Positions 40,379 through 48,970 of a stretch of 64,000 bases of DNA are shown here, one piece after another. How positions within the stretch are numbered: the stretch's first letter is position 1; every line of letters begins with the position of its first letter. The notes below the pieces were generated by a model that was given only the letters and a program-made list of their open reading frames with translations, was not told where the DNA came from and did not search any database. Both the position numbers and the translations under genes were made by a program. Source of the DNA: a virus; the IMG/VR virus record IMGVR_UViG_3300013094_000027, positions 28,019 through 92,018 of that record. The stretch is one strand, 5' to 3'.

Positions 40379-40953
40379 TAGTTATGAATTGTTAAAATGT
40401 TAGCGATTTTTGTTTGATTTTTAAACAAATCAAGTTGAATTCCTTTTTGTAACGTCAACCAATCTGCACAATATTCTTGAGGATGTGGTATAGAAATTTG
40501 TTTTGCTATAGAAGTTTTTAAACAAAAGTTTCCCCAATCAATATAATTTTGTTGTAATTTAACATCCAATGGTTCGTATCCTGAAAGATGGTTGATGGAA
40601 TCCCACATGCAAATATCTGCGTTTGTTTCTTGTAATCTTTCAATTATAAGTTTTGTTGCCCAAGATAAAAAATAATCTTGAATAGATGTTTGTATGACAA
40701 AATCTGTATTTACGTATTCTAATGCTGCAACTCGATTATATGTACCATAACATCCTGTATCTATATCTGAATATAAATACATAATTCTGGGATCTTTATA
40801 TAACTTTACCCAATTTTCTATATCTAAATTAGGTCCGTTATGAATAACAATAAGTTTCCAGTTTGGATTTTCTTGCATAATAAGTGAATCCACAAGAACT
40901 CTGTTTGATAATATTTCATTAAATGCCGGGGCTATGAAAGTAACACCTATCAT
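40378..40953 (-). CDS. Glycosyltransferase family 2-like (cassette copy 2, gene A)
   Basis: 191 residues: GVTFIAPAFNEILSNRVLVDSL, NPNWKLIVIHNGPN, DTGCYGTYNRVAALEYV, and SIPHPQEYCADWL. It is a paralogue of the 193-residue gene at 41,636-42,217 (GVTFIVICYKEYWE, NPNWKIIIWHDGPN, NINHPEEYCGDGM). Start and stop codons touch those of its neighbours. Confidence 0.68.
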   Translation of the reverse strand: MIGVTFIAPAFNEILSNRVLVDSLIMQENPNWKLIVIHNGPNLDIENWVKLYKDPRIMYLYSDIDTGCYGTYNRVAALEYVNTDFVIQTSIQDYFLSWATKLIIERLQETNADICMWDSINHLSGYEPLDVKLQQNYIDWGNFCLKTSIAKQISIPHPQEYCADWLTLQKGIQLDLFKNQTKIANILTIHN

Positions 40954-41636
40954 AAAATTTCTTGTCTTTGAGTTATTCTAAGATTATGAAAATCAGTTAT
41001 TTCTTGAATAGTCATGTTATAATGATTTCCCCAACCGTTTTCTTTATTAATAGAACTTAATCTTTTTTTAGATTCTTCAAATTTTTTAATCATGTAATCT
41101 AAAGAATAAGGTTTTACATGAAATAGTCTGAAATCTTTTTCAGGATACATTAATAATCCTTCAGGATTGCAATCGTGTGAACCTATAGTATAGTTAATCT
41201 CTTTAATATACTTTGGTGAAAACACACAGGTTTTATCTTCAGGTATATGTCTTACTCCGTATTTTAAATTTGCAAGATCATTATTTTCAATCATATCCCA
41301 ACCTTCACTTTTAACAATAGTTACGTTTGACAAAACATTAGGGTTTATTTCCACCCATTCATCGCAATCTATTATTATTACAAAGTCTGCTTTTGAACCT
41401 TTCCAAACGTTATTTTTAAATTTAATTAAATAATCATCTCTTATTTCATTATTTGTATTAAATGTTCCTACATTACAATCATTTCTTTTTAAAATATCGA
41501 CAGTATTGTCTGTAGAACCGTTATCATAAAAATTAAATATAATACCATGCTCTCTTAATACTTTTTTGTAAAAATCTATTGTGTGTTGTATAATAATTTC
41601 TTCATTATATACAGGGCAAAATAATTCAAATACCAT
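40950..41636 (-). CDS. Glycosyltransferase (cassette copy 1, gene B)
   Basis: 228 residues with FELFCPVYNEEIIIQHTIDFYKK, FYDNGSTDNTVDIL, and FVIIIDCDEWVEI. The paralogue is at 39,683-40,378. The C-terminal region (FRLFHVKPYSLDYMIKKFEESKKRLSSINKENGWGNHYN) also matches the paralogue (KNSKSRLSELNKKQGWGNHYL), so duplication covers the full gene. Confidence 0.72.
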   Translation of the reverse strand: MVFELFCPVYNEEIIIQHTIDFYKKVLREHGIIFNFYDNGSTDNTVDILKRNDCNVGTFNTNNEIRDDYLIKFKNNVWKGSKADFVIIIDCDEWVEINPNVLSNVTIVKSEGWDMIENNDLANLKYGVRHIPEDKTCVFSPKYIKEINYTIGSHDCNPEGLLMYPEKDFRLFHVKPYSLDYMIKKFEESKKRLSSINKENGWGNHYNMTIQEITDFHNLRITQRQEIL

Positions 41637-42217
41637 TAGTTTTTTATATTTAATATTATTGGTAATTTATATTGTGTTGTTATCAATCCTGATTTAAAAC
41701 AGTCTTCTACAAACATACCATCCCCACAGTATTCTTCAGGATGATTTATATTTACTTTTCTGGCAATTTCTGTTTTAATAACAAAATTAGACCAGTCTAT
41801 AAAATTAACTTTAGGATACGAATTTAATACAAAATAATTTGCAGAATGATGAATTACATTCCAATATATAAAGTCAATATCATGTTGTAATATAGTATCT
41901 ACTGTAATTGGTACATAATATTCTTGAATAGTTGTTTGGATCACATATTTGGTATCCACTATTTCTAAAGCTTTTTTTCTATTATATGCACCCCATGCAC
42001 CTAAATTGGTATCGTTTTCTATATACTTAATTCTGTCGTCTACAAAACTTTCTACAACCTTTTTTAATTCTGGATTTGGGCCGTCATGCCATATAATTAT
42101 TTTCCAATTAGGATTTGTTTGACAAAGCATCATACCTATAAACATATAGGCTTCCCAATATTCTTTATAACAAATAACAATAAAAGTAACACCGTCTTTT
42201 AATTTTTGTGCATCCAT
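41636..42217 (-). CDS. Glycosyltransferase family 2-like (cassette copy 1, gene A)
   Basis: 193 residues. The sugar-nucleotide-binding opening GVTFIVICYKEYW, IIIWHDGPNPELKKVV, NLGAWGAYNRKKALEIV and INHPEEYCGDGMFVED are typical of small GT2 enzymes. It is the first gene of the upstream copy of the duplicated pair. Confidence 0.68.
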   Translation of the reverse strand: MDAQKLKDGVTFIVICYKEYWEAYMFIGMMLCQTNPNWKIIIWHDGPNPELKKVVESFVDDRIKYIENDTNLGAWGAYNRKKALEIVDTKYVIQTTIQEYYVPITVDTILQHDIDFIYWNVIHHSANYFVLNSYPKVNFIDWSNFVIKTEIARKVNINHPEEYCGDGMFVEDCFKSGLITTQYKLPIILNIKN

Positions 42218-42888
42218 TTTAAATAATTTTGTTTATATATAGAAAATTCTTCAGTAGCATTTTCTAAAAAATAAAGTTCTTCTTTAGAAAGAGAATTAAA
42301 GTTCGTATACCAAGGAATGTGATTTGATGTAAAATTTCCGGCAACCCTTAAAGCATTATAATTAAAAGGAATGTTGGGATCAAAAACAGCTAACGAAGAA
42401 TCAATCATTCCTTGATATATTTCGTATTTTCTATGTGGTATTTTTTTTATCCAGTATACCTCTTCTATTTGTTTGATAGAAGAAGTCATTTCATTTTTAG
42501 GTAAATCTTTTATATTTATAGATAATCCTACTTTATCAAATTTAAATTCTTTTGAAAGTTTTATTAATGTTTCTACAAATGTTTTTGGAATATTAGGATT
42601 TAATTCTATATCAGATTCAGTATAAACAACATAAGAATGATTTTTTAATTTGTTGATATAACCGCTTTTCCACAAACATTTGTTGCCATAATTTGTATCA
42701 AACATTTCTATTTTAAGATTTGGCTTAGATTTTAAACTCATATACCAATCTAATAGAGGAAGATAAGTGCTTGCATTATCTAATATAATTATATTGTTAT
42801 ATCCAAGATTTGTTAAATCTTTATATAATTTTCTTGTTGTAGATAATCTATTATAATTATTTATTATGATAGGTATGTCTGTAAACAT
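42199..42888 (-). CDS. Glycosyltransferase family 2-like protein
   Basis: 229 residues: DIPIIINNYNRLSTTRKLYKDLTNLGYNNIIILDNAST, FDTNYGNKCLW and YTESDIELNPN. These fit a GT-A enzyme with a displaced DxD (ESD). The 5' end is adjacent to phoH and the 3' end overlaps the next glycosyltransferase by 19 bases. Confidence 0.65.
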   Translation of the reverse strand: MFTDIPIIINNYNRLSTTRKLYKDLTNLGYNNIIILDNASTYLPLLDWYMSLKSKPNLKIEMFDTNYGNKCLWKSGYINKLKNHSYVVYTESDIELNPNIPKTFVETLIKLSKEFKFDKVGLSINIKDLPKNEMTSSIKQIEEVYWIKKIPHRKYEIYQGMIDSSLAVFDPNIPFNYNALRVAGNFTSNHIPWYTNFNSLSKEELYFLENATEEFSIYKQNYLKWMHKN

Positions 42889-43571
42889 TAATTTGAATTA
42901 TGATTTCTATAAGTTTCTATAATCATTTTAACAAGTTCGTCACGATGGTTGTTTTTTAATTCCACCAGTTTAACTCCAGGTAATTTACTTATTTCTTTAC
43001 AAACAAAATCAAATCCTGATTCACGTTCATGTTTTAAATCACATTGTTCAATATCACCACAAAAAATGATTTTAGCTCCTTTACACAATCTTGTAAGAAT
43101 AAGTTTCATTTGATTGTGTTTTATATTTTGTGCCTCATCTACAACAACAATTGTGCTTTCATAAAAATTATGACCTCTTAAAAAGCCAATAGGTTTTATG
43201 TCTATGCTTCCTTTTTCAAGAAGATTTTTAATGGTTGTATCGTGCTTATATATGTGTTCCATACATTCTGTTAAAGGTGCAATGTATGGTTCTAATTTAG
43301 AATCAATATTTCCCGGTAAAAATCCAAGTTCTTCTTCTGCGGTAATAGTAGCTCTGGTAAGAATTATTTTTTCTATTTCATTATTGAACAACATATCTAA
43401 AGCAGTATTTACTGCAACAGATGTTTTTCCAGAACCAGGCTCTCCTTTTAAAATTGTAATTTTGCTTTCACGAATAACTCTTTTTGCTTCTTTTTGCTCG
43501 TCATCCAATTGAATTTGAAACTTCACTGGATTTTTAAGTTTTCTTTTTGATGAACTTTGATTTTCTTCCAT
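42888..43571 (-). CDS. phoH: PhoH-family ATPase
   Basis: 227 residues, a single P-loop domain. Walker A is GEPGSGKT at 43-50 and Walker B VVVDEAQN at 142-149, with FCGDIEQCDLK as a further conserved stretch. PhoH-like proteins are common phage auxiliary genes of uncertain role, related to RNA helicase-type or phosphate-stress ATPases. It sits in the middle of the sugar-transfer cluster. The length equals the phage-type single-domain form. Confidence 0.9.
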   Translation of the reverse strand: MEENQSSSKRKLKNPVKFQIQLDDEQKEAKRVIRESKITILKGEPGSGKTSVAVNTALDMLFNNEIEKIILTRATITAEEELGFLPGNIDSKLEPYIAPLTECMEHIYKHDTTIKNLLEKGSIDIKPIGFLRGHNFYESTIVVVDEAQNIKHNQMKLILTRLCKGAKIIFCGDIEQCDLKHERESGFDFVCKEISKLPGVKLVELKNNHRDELVKMIIETYRNHNSN

Positions 43572-43572
43572 T

Positions 43573-44076
43573 TTAGTTTTTATTAGTTAAATGATATAAT
43601 ATTGGGTATTTTGTTCCTAATCTTATAAATCCTTTTGGATAAAAATTATCTCCTTCATAATTCATTTCTTTAATTACATGAGGATCAAAAATACAAAATT
43701 TATCTTTATTGTGATTTCTTTTTTCTAAATTTAAATTCTGTATACTATCTATATCGTATCCTTTTGTACACACAATAGAACAGTTAACAAAGATTTTAAA
43801 ATCAACATCTATAAATTCATTTACATCACAAAGTATTACACAATCACATCCTGTATTTTTCCAACATTCGTTTTTCCATTGATCTTTAGTAAGATATAAA
43901 TCATTAAAATTCTTAATATTACAATTATTTTTAATAGCAATATCTTTTGTTTGATCTGTAGAGTTTATATCCCATATATAAAACCTTACATCAGGAATTC
44001 TTTTTTTATAAAATTCTATAAAAAAAGGAAGTATTGCTTCGTCATTACAAGTTGTTGTAAATACAGATATGTTCAT
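43573..44076 (-). CDS. Short glycosyltransferase-like protein (third cassette-B relative)
   Basis: 167 residues: ISVFTTTCNDEAILPFFIEFYKKRIPDVRFYIWDINSTDQT and ILCDVNEFIDV. The order of motifs matches the two ~230-residue paralogues, but the DxD became DVNE and the C-terminal region is shorter. It may have reduced or changed activity. Confidence 0.6.
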   Translation of the reverse strand: MNISVFTTTCNDEAILPFFIEFYKKRIPDVRFYIWDINSTDQTKDIAIKNNCNIKNFNDLYLTKDQWKNECWKNTGCDCVILCDVNEFIDVDFKIFVNCSIVCTKGYDIDSIQNLNLEKRNHNKDKFCIFDPHVIKEMNYEGDNFYPKGFIRLGTKYPILYHLTNKN

Positions 44077-44450
44077 TAAGAAATAATATAATCAGTTATT
44101 TTTGTTAAAAACGAATTTGCTTCAGAAATTTTTTCAAAATAAACTACTATTGAAATATTAGTTCCACTAATAGGAATTATTACAGAATATACTTGTTTTT
44201 TAGAATCTTCTCCTATCATATATTCTGAAGAAAGAGATGCACCAACTAAAGATTCTTTTTTATAAATATCTTTATCTGCAGCACGGTATTGAATATGCTC
44301 TGGTTCACCATCATTAATCACAATGATTTGTTCTACGTCATAATCATGACAATATACTAATTTGTGATCATGCAATTCTATGTAACATTTTTTTATGTTC
44401 TTTGCATTTTCTCCCGGAATCTCAATTATTTTAATATCTATTTTTTCCAT
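44076..44450 (-). CDS. Hypothetical protein
   Basis: 124 residues, mixed alpha/beta, no membrane segment. The central part (EDSKKQVYSVIIPISGTNISIVVYFEKISEANSFLTKIT) suggests a small PH- or roadblock-like fold, but this is only an impression. Co-transcribed with the sugar-transfer genes. Confidence 0.45.
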   Translation of the reverse strand: MEKIDIKIIEIPGENAKNIKKCYIELHDHKLVYCHDYDVEQIIVINDGEPEHIQYRAADKDIYKKESLVGASLSSEYMIGEDSKKQVYSVIIPISGTNISIVVYFEKISEANSFLTKITDYIIS

Positions 44451-44461
44451 ATATTTTTTGT

Positions 44462-44974
44462 TTAAACTATTGTGTTATGTCTTCCACCTCTTACTTGTAA
44501 GTTTATTTCTTCCATAAAGGCTTTATATCCTTCATTATATGCTTTTTCAAGGTTAGGCAGATCTTTTAAAGTATCTCTGTAATCTTTATTATTACCGTCT
44601 TTACCAGAGTAAACTTTATTGTTATCTAAGTAATCTTTAATGTTATCTAATGCTTTTTTTCCACTTAACCATAATCTGTAAGCAGGTAATTCAAACAACT
44701 TTTTACATTTAGTTAATGCTTCCTGAATTAAATCATCTTCTGTTGAAAAGTCTGAATTAATGTCATTTAAAATTGTATCTTCACGATCTGCTTCTTTTAT
44801 TGCTAAATACGGATTATCATCAGGATTCCAAGAACACATGTATTGTAAATAAGCAAATATTTTACAATAGTTATCTGGATAATTATCTATAATTGTTTTT
44901 AACCACTCAATTGTATAACAATGAGGTGTTGGTGTTACAGTATCGTTTTGAATGTCAAATAACTTTATATACAT
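44462..44974 (-). CDS. Hypothetical protein with C-terminal arginine/glycine tail
   Basis: 170 residues, mainly helical with many D, N, Y and K. The helix CKIFAYLQYMCSWNPDDNPYLAIKEADRED and the C terminus LQVRGGRHNTIV stand out. Similar-size proteins occur in the crAss-like block before terminase, so a virion-assembly role is possible. No motif is recognised. Confidence 0.5.
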   Translation of the reverse strand: MYIKLFDIQNDTVTPTPHCYTIEWLKTIIDNYPDNYCKIFAYLQYMCSWNPDDNPYLAIKEADREDTILNDINSDFSTEDDLIQEALTKCKKLFELPAYRLWLSGKKALDNIKDYLDNNKVYSGKDGNNKDYRDTLKDLPNLEKAYNEGYKAFMEEINLQVRGGRHNTIV

Positions 44975-44975
44975 A

Positions 44976-45194
44976 TTATTCTTTTATTGTTTTTAAAACA
45001 ATTTTGTCTTTTACATAAGTATAGAAAATTACTTCATCAATTTTAAAAAGTAATCCTTGATGAATTGTTTTCTTTCCTAAGAAATGTTCTTTTAATTTTT
45101 GCGGATTATAGTCAAGCATGTTTTCTTTAAGATCTATTGTCCAATAGTCAAAACTATCTTGAATTGCCACTTGTTCTACGTTAATGTCCAACAT
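44976..45194 (-). CDS. Small hypothetical protein
   Basis: 72 residues: DINVEQVAIQDSFDYWTIDLKENMLDYNPQKLKEHFLGKKTIHQG then a beta end. It is one base from both neighbours, so it is part of the operon. Function unknown. Confidence 0.5.
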   Translation of the reverse strand: MLDINVEQVAIQDSFDYWTIDLKENMLDYNPQKLKEHFLGKKTIHQGLLFKIDEVIFYTYVKDKIVLKTIKE

Positions 45195-45195
45195 T

Positions 45196-46269
45196 TTAAT
45201 TTGTTATTAAGTGTTTAAAAATTTGATACCTACTTAAAGCCCATGTTCTTAATTCATATTTTTCACGAACTTTTTCTGCTAATTGTTTGCCCAAAGTTAC
45301 ACATTCTTTTGGATTTTTTATACAAAATTTTATATTTTCTATCCAATTTTCCCACATAATTCCGGGATAATCTTTTAGTTCTGAATACGGCAATACGTTT
45401 GAAACAATACAAGGTAATTCTCTTGTAGCTGCTTCAATAATTTTTAATTCAGATTTATATTGATTGAATTCGTTTTTAACAAGCGGGATTAATACAACAT
45501 CTGCAACATCATAGAAAGTCATATGTTGTTGTAAAGGTCTTGTATTTAGTATTTCAAAAGATTTTGTTTTTGCAAAAATAGAAGCCATTTTATCCCATTC
45601 ACAATGTTTGTTTGGTAAAGGATCAAATCCTGCTAAAACAAAAGTGGCGTTATTTGTTATTGATTGATCACCGCCAATACGTTGAAATTTATTAGCAAGT
45701 AGTCTTACATCAGGAAAATGGGTTGATCCACACGCATAAAGAAAACGCATTTTTCTATTTGGATCTGGAAGCATTATGTGTTCTTTTCTAAAGTATTGTT
45801 CTTCAAAAGGAACTGCATTAGGGATTACAATACAGTTTTTATTTATAGTTAAAACTTTTTTTCTTAAAATTTCTGTTGTGACTAAAACAAGGTCTGCTAT
45901 TTTAATATTATCCTCTATTTTTTTAGCAAAGTCTCCTAAAGCCCATATTTTACTCATTGGATGCAAAGTATTTAATTCCCAATAGTCATCCAAATCAATT
46001 ACGATTTTAGTTCCTTTTTCTTTTTGTTCTTTGATCCATTGTGCATCTTTATTAGGAACATCTCTATTAAAGAAAATTATATCAGGTTCAAATTCAGGTA
46101 TTTCTGAAACAAACCCTGTTAAGTTATTTGATTGTGCCAGTTTCATGTCATCAGGAAAAAACAATTTAAATTTATCTTTGTTTTGTTCCCAAGGCATATA
46201 TTCAACAGGAAGAACACATCTGTAATAACAACATCCGTTATTTGGTTTAACTATTACTGCTACTTTCAT
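45196..46269 (-). CDS. Glycosyltransferase family 4-like, GT-B fold
   Basis: 357 residues. The first half has KVAVIVKPNNGCCYYRCVLPVEYM and IVIDLDDYWELN. The second has RFLYACGSTHFPDVRLLANKF, then the donor-binding signature KIIEAATRELPCIVSNVLPYSEL. The enzyme would use a nucleotide sugar donor. It is the largest member of the sugar-transfer block. The first codons overlap the nuclease gene stop. Confidence 0.72.
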   Translation of the reverse strand: MKVAVIVKPNNGCCYYRCVLPVEYMPWEQNKDKFKLFFPDDMKLAQSNNLTGFVSEIPEFEPDIIFFNRDVPNKDAQWIKEQKEKGTKIVIDLDDYWELNTLHPMSKIWALGDFAKKIEDNIKIADLVLVTTEILRKKVLTINKNCIVIPNAVPFEEQYFRKEHIMLPDPNRKMRFLYACGSTHFPDVRLLANKFQRIGGDQSITNNATFVLAGFDPLPNKHCEWDKMASIFAKTKSFEILNTRPLQQHMTFYDVADVVLIPLVKNEFNQYKSELKIIEAATRELPCIVSNVLPYSELKDYPGIMWENWIENIKFCIKNPKECVTLGKQLAEKVREKYELRTWALSRYQIFKHLITN

Positions 46270-47072
46270 TTAATGGTTTTAAGATATTTTAATATTGCTA
46301 TTACTTCGTCTTTTAAATAAGGTAATTCATAAAGATCTATTTTTTCTACAATAGGTTCATTATTTGAATCTCTATCATAAATAGGGTATCCATTTTGATC
46401 ATAATCTATAATCTTAAAAATAACATGTTGAATTGTTAATCCACCAAATTTTAAATTAGGATTATGTTTTAAAATAATATACATGTATATACTTAGCTGT
46501 ATATTATAATGATTCAATTTATGATCATCCATGTGATTTAAAGGGGCGAGTAATTTTTTTGTTATTCCTTGCCAATTAGTATATGCTTCTGTTGTAAGAT
46601 TAGCATTCGTTTTAAAATCTAAAATAAATACTTTATTCTTACGTACTTCTACTAAATCTGATTGACCACAAATACCAGCACTTTTTAAATAAACAAGATG
46701 CTCAGGATAAATAGTATTGTTTTGTAATTTTTGATCAGGAGCATGTTTTTCAAAATCTTTAATTATAGGTCGTACTATATTACAAATATCTCCTTCTCTT
46801 TCTATTGAGTTTAAATTACAAATTTGATCTTCTCTTTGTTTATGATACCAATTACCTAAAGTAATAGAATCCTTATTTACTTGTTGCCAAATGGTTTTTA
46901 TTTCTTCAGGTGTTTTACCATACCATTTAGATTTTTTATTTTTTGAAGCTTTTAAAGCAGCACTTTCTGCATCGAAAGGTTCTTCAAATAATTTGCAAAC
47001 AGACGTTACGGAAATCCATTTTGTGTTATCTTCTGAAGAATATTTATGATCTTCTTCTGTAAATTTTACCAT
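46266..47072 (-). CDS. PD-(D/E)XK nuclease, Cas4/RecB-like
   Basis: 268 residues when started at MVKFTEEDHKYSS. This start overlaps the previous stop (ATGGTAA) and is preferred to one 39 bases upstream. The catalytic core appears as GQSDLVEVRKNKVFILDFKTN (D..DxK), preceded by SITLGNWYHKQRE, the usual E/H-containing helix. A nuclease of this type is conserved beside the IHF-like and zinc-ribbon genes in crAss-like phages. Function in DNA repair, recombination or end processing is likely. Confidence 0.78.
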   Translation of the reverse strand: MVKFTEEDHKYSSEDNTKWISVTSVCKLFEEPFDAESAALKASKNKKSKWYGKTPEEIKTIWQQVNKDSITLGNWYHKQREDQICNLNSIEREGDICNIVRPIIKDFEKHAPDQKLQNNTIYPEHLVYLKSAGICGQSDLVEVRKNKVFILDFKTNANLTTEAYTNWQGITKKLLAPLNHMDDHKLNHYNIQLSIYMYIILKHNPNLKFGGLTIQHVIFKIIDYDQNGYPIYDRDSNNEPIVEKIDLYELPYLKDEVIAILKYLKTIK

Positions 47073-47347
47073 AAAGGTTGTTTGTTTAAAGTAATTAAAG
47101 AACATTTGCAATCTTTACAAGAAGTCATTGTTTTACTTAAACACCCACAAACACCACAAGATTCTTTTCCAGGTATAAAGGCATTTATTGACTCTCCTTT
47201 AGGATCATAATAACCACATTTGTTTGTTCTACAAATAGCAAGCCTTTCTTTAGACAACTTTTTTATTTCTTTAGAACCAAAAAAGTAATTATAAACACCT
47301 TCTGCAATTTCTTTACGATTGTTCCAAAGTTCCGTTATTCTCTTCAT
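47066..47347 (-). CDS. Zinc-ribbon protein of the crAss-like conserved cluster
   Basis: 93 residues: a helical start (RITELWNNRKEIAEGVYNYFFGS) and cysteine pairs CRTNKC, CGVCGC and CKDCKC. This arrangement is typical of a small double zinc ribbon found between IHF-like and nuclease genes in related phages. It may be a transcription or DNA-repair cofactor. Confidence 0.65.
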   Translation of the reverse strand: MKRITELWNNRKEIAEGVYNYFFGSKEIKKLSKERLAICRTNKCGYYDPKGESINAFIPGKESCGVCGCLSKTMTSCKDCKCSLITLNKQPLW

Positions 47348-47717
47348 AATATCCTCGTTTTTTAATATAAAATTCTTTTCTTCGTTCTCTATCTTTTTTA
47401 TAGAGATCTTGTATTTTGTTAACTCTTTCTAATTCTGAACTAACACCGTCAATAATCCTTTCTTTTCTATAACTATCTTCTTTCTTTTCCAGATGCCTTA
47501 GAATTTGTTCATACGTAGTTTTTTGATCTTTTAAAGTACGTTCTTTTACATAGAATGAACCAAAATTATCAATCTCTATTTTCTTATGCCGAAGATTTGA
47601 AAGATTTTCTCTAATATACTTATAAAAGTAAGTAATCACTTTATCACAATCTTTTTCAGAAAATTGTGTTTCTTTTGCAACTTCTTTTATAAGAGTCTTT
47701 GCTTTAATTGGGGTCAA
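47313..47717 (-). CDS. IHF/HU-like DNA-binding protein
   Basis: 134 residues. The opening TPIKAKTLIKEVAKETQFSEKDCDKVITYFYKYIRENLSNLRHKKIEIDNFGSFYVKER matches the HU/IHF dimer fold, including the conserved (I/V)xxxFGxF strand. The DNA-binding arm (after residue ~62) is replaced by a charged helical tail. The start codon is TTG and it overlaps the upstream stop, suggesting coupled translation. A small IHF-like subunit is characteristic of crAss-like phages. Confidence 0.75.
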   Translation of the reverse strand: MTPIKAKTLIKEVAKETQFSEKDCDKVITYFYKYIRENLSNLRHKKIEIDNFGSFYVKERTLKDQKTTYEQILRHLEKKEDSYRKERIIDGVSSELERVNKIQDLYKKDRERRKEFYIKKRGYYEENNGTLEQS

Positions 47718-48135
47718 TGCACAAAAATTGATAGTTAATTAAAACATTATTATCAGGGTAAATTTCTATTTCAGGATTAATTAAAACACTAAGATTACTT
47801 TTGTTTTTACCTTCTCTTTTAATAAGTTGTAATTCATACAATTTATCTACAGCATTTCTTGCACTTTGTAAAGAGTTAAAAATATGTTCAAAAGCTTTAG
47901 TTTCTCCTTTGTGTTTTTTTATTTTTACTCCGGCACTGGAATTTGTATTAACAAGAAGTTCACAAAATTTAGTAAGTTTTGTTTTACCAACAATAGACAA
48001 CAAAACCAATAAATCTAAATCAGCATTGGTGATTTGAATATTTCTTAAAAAGCACCAAGTAATCATTTGGAATTTAACTGAATTCCATCTAGATATTCTT
48101 TGACGTAAAGGTATTTGTTTAACTACTGCTTTCAT
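47704..48135 (-). CDS. Winged-helix-like phage protein
   Basis: 143 residues: WCFLRNIQITNADLDLLVLLSIVGKTKLTKFCELLV, then SLQSARNAVDKLYELQLIKREGKNKSNLSVLINPEIEI. This is the layout of a wHTH module (helix-helix-recognition helix-wing). It lies beside the IHF-like gene, and both may organise late gene DNA or transcription. Confidence 0.6.
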   Translation of the reverse strand: MKAVVKQIPLRQRISRWNSVKFQMITWCFLRNIQITNADLDLLVLLSIVGKTKLTKFCELLVNTNSSAGVKIKKHKGETKAFEHIFNSLQSARNAVDKLYELQLIKREGKNKSNLSVLINPEIEIYPDNNVLINYQFLCIDPN

Positions 48136-48350
48136 TAATCTTGGTTTTTTAAATTTTCTTTAGAATCAGATTGTTCTTTAGAATACATTTCTTCTAATTT
48201 AGAAATTGCCATTGCTTCATTGGCTTTGGCAAGAAACATTTTTGTTCTAAGTTCTTGCAATTCTGTTTGCAAACTTTGTAACTCAATAGCCTCCTTTAAA
48301 TTAGCTATAATTTCTTGACGAGTAAAAGTCTTTTGTTCTGTTTGTTCCAT
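48135..48350 (-). CDS. Small coiled-coil protein
   Basis: 71 residues, nearly all helical: ANLKEAIELQSLQTELQELRTKMFLAKANEAMAISKLEEMY. The leader has AAAAACCAATATTTGT. It could be a dimeric cofactor for the neighbouring DNA-binding proteins. No family is recognised. Confidence 0.55.
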   Translation of the reverse strand: MEQTEQKTFTRQEIIANLKEAIELQSLQTELQELRTKMFLAKANEAMAISKLEEMYSKEQSDSKENLKNQD

Positions 48351-48455
48351 TTTACAAATATTGGTTTTTAAAACTTTCTTTAATCTTATAATACAATATA
48401 CTAAATTAGTTTAAACAATCCAAGAAAAATGTTATTGTTAACATAAACATAACAT

Positions 48456-48821
48456 TTATAATTGTGCATAAATTTTCTCAGTAATAAAAGAAGTAAGATA
48501 ACAATATGCTTCATCAGATCCACAATTATTAGAAATCTTCATTCCTACTTCTCTAAGAACAGAAATAACAATATGGCAAATTTCATGAGAAAGTGCCGAA
48601 ATATGTCGTGCATCTTTTTTCCAACTTCGCATTCTTATAAGTCCTACATTATTATTCCATAATACATATTTTGCATAAGCTTTTTCGCAAAGCACGGCAT
48701 GTTGTAAATTAGCAACCCTAAACTTTTTAAGATACCTAAAAAGACATTCATCAGTTTCATTAACAGAAACAACTATAGTAAAAGGATAAATACCAAGATC
48801 AAAATAAAAGTGTTTAGACAT
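48456..48821 (-). CDS. Small zincin-like protein with HExxH motif (first late gene)
   Basis: 121 residues with HEICH at 79-83 and DEAYCYLTSFITEKIY near the end. It parallels the 118-residue protein at 10,704-11,060, which has HEILH and an identical ITEKIY ending. It is the promoter-proximal gene of the leftward block; a TAnnTTTG box lies just upstream. Its role may be in host takeover or processing, but activity is not proven. Confidence 0.62.
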   Translation of the reverse strand: MSKHFYFDLGIYPFTIVVSVNETDECLFRYLKKFRVANLQHAVLCEKAYAKYVLWNNNVGLIRMRSWKKDARHISALSHEICHIVISVLREVGMKISNNCGSDEAYCYLTSFITEKIYAQL

Positions 48822-48836
48822 AAATAATATTTTTTA

Positions 48837-48844
48837 CAAAGATA
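48837..48844 (-). promoter_or_regulatory. Promoter -7 box for the leftward block
   Basis: TATCTTTG on the minus strand matches the Bacteroidota housekeeping sigma -7 consensus TAnnTTTG and lies 16 bases before the ATG of the first late gene. A clear TTTG -33 element is not seen at the usual distance. Confidence 0.55.
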
Positions 48845-48889
48845 CAGAAAATTTTTATTTTTTGTAAATTTTTTTTGATGTGATTGAGG

Positions 48890-48957
48890 GTGGTGAGTGT
48901 AGCCATCAGTTCTACGCCCCATCGAAATTATTGGGGAATAACCCCCTATAACAAATT
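48890..48957 (+). promoter_or_regulatory. Structured 5' leader of the GC-rich small gene
   Basis: Two exclusive hairpins are possible: CCCCA (about 48,918) with TGGGG (about 48,931), or that same GGGG with the following CCCC five bases away. An earlier GTAG/CTAC stem precedes them. Such switching leaders often control transcription or translation. The structured part ends about 20 bases before the ATG. Confidence 0.45.
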
Positions 48958-48970
48958 AAATCCAAAAAAA

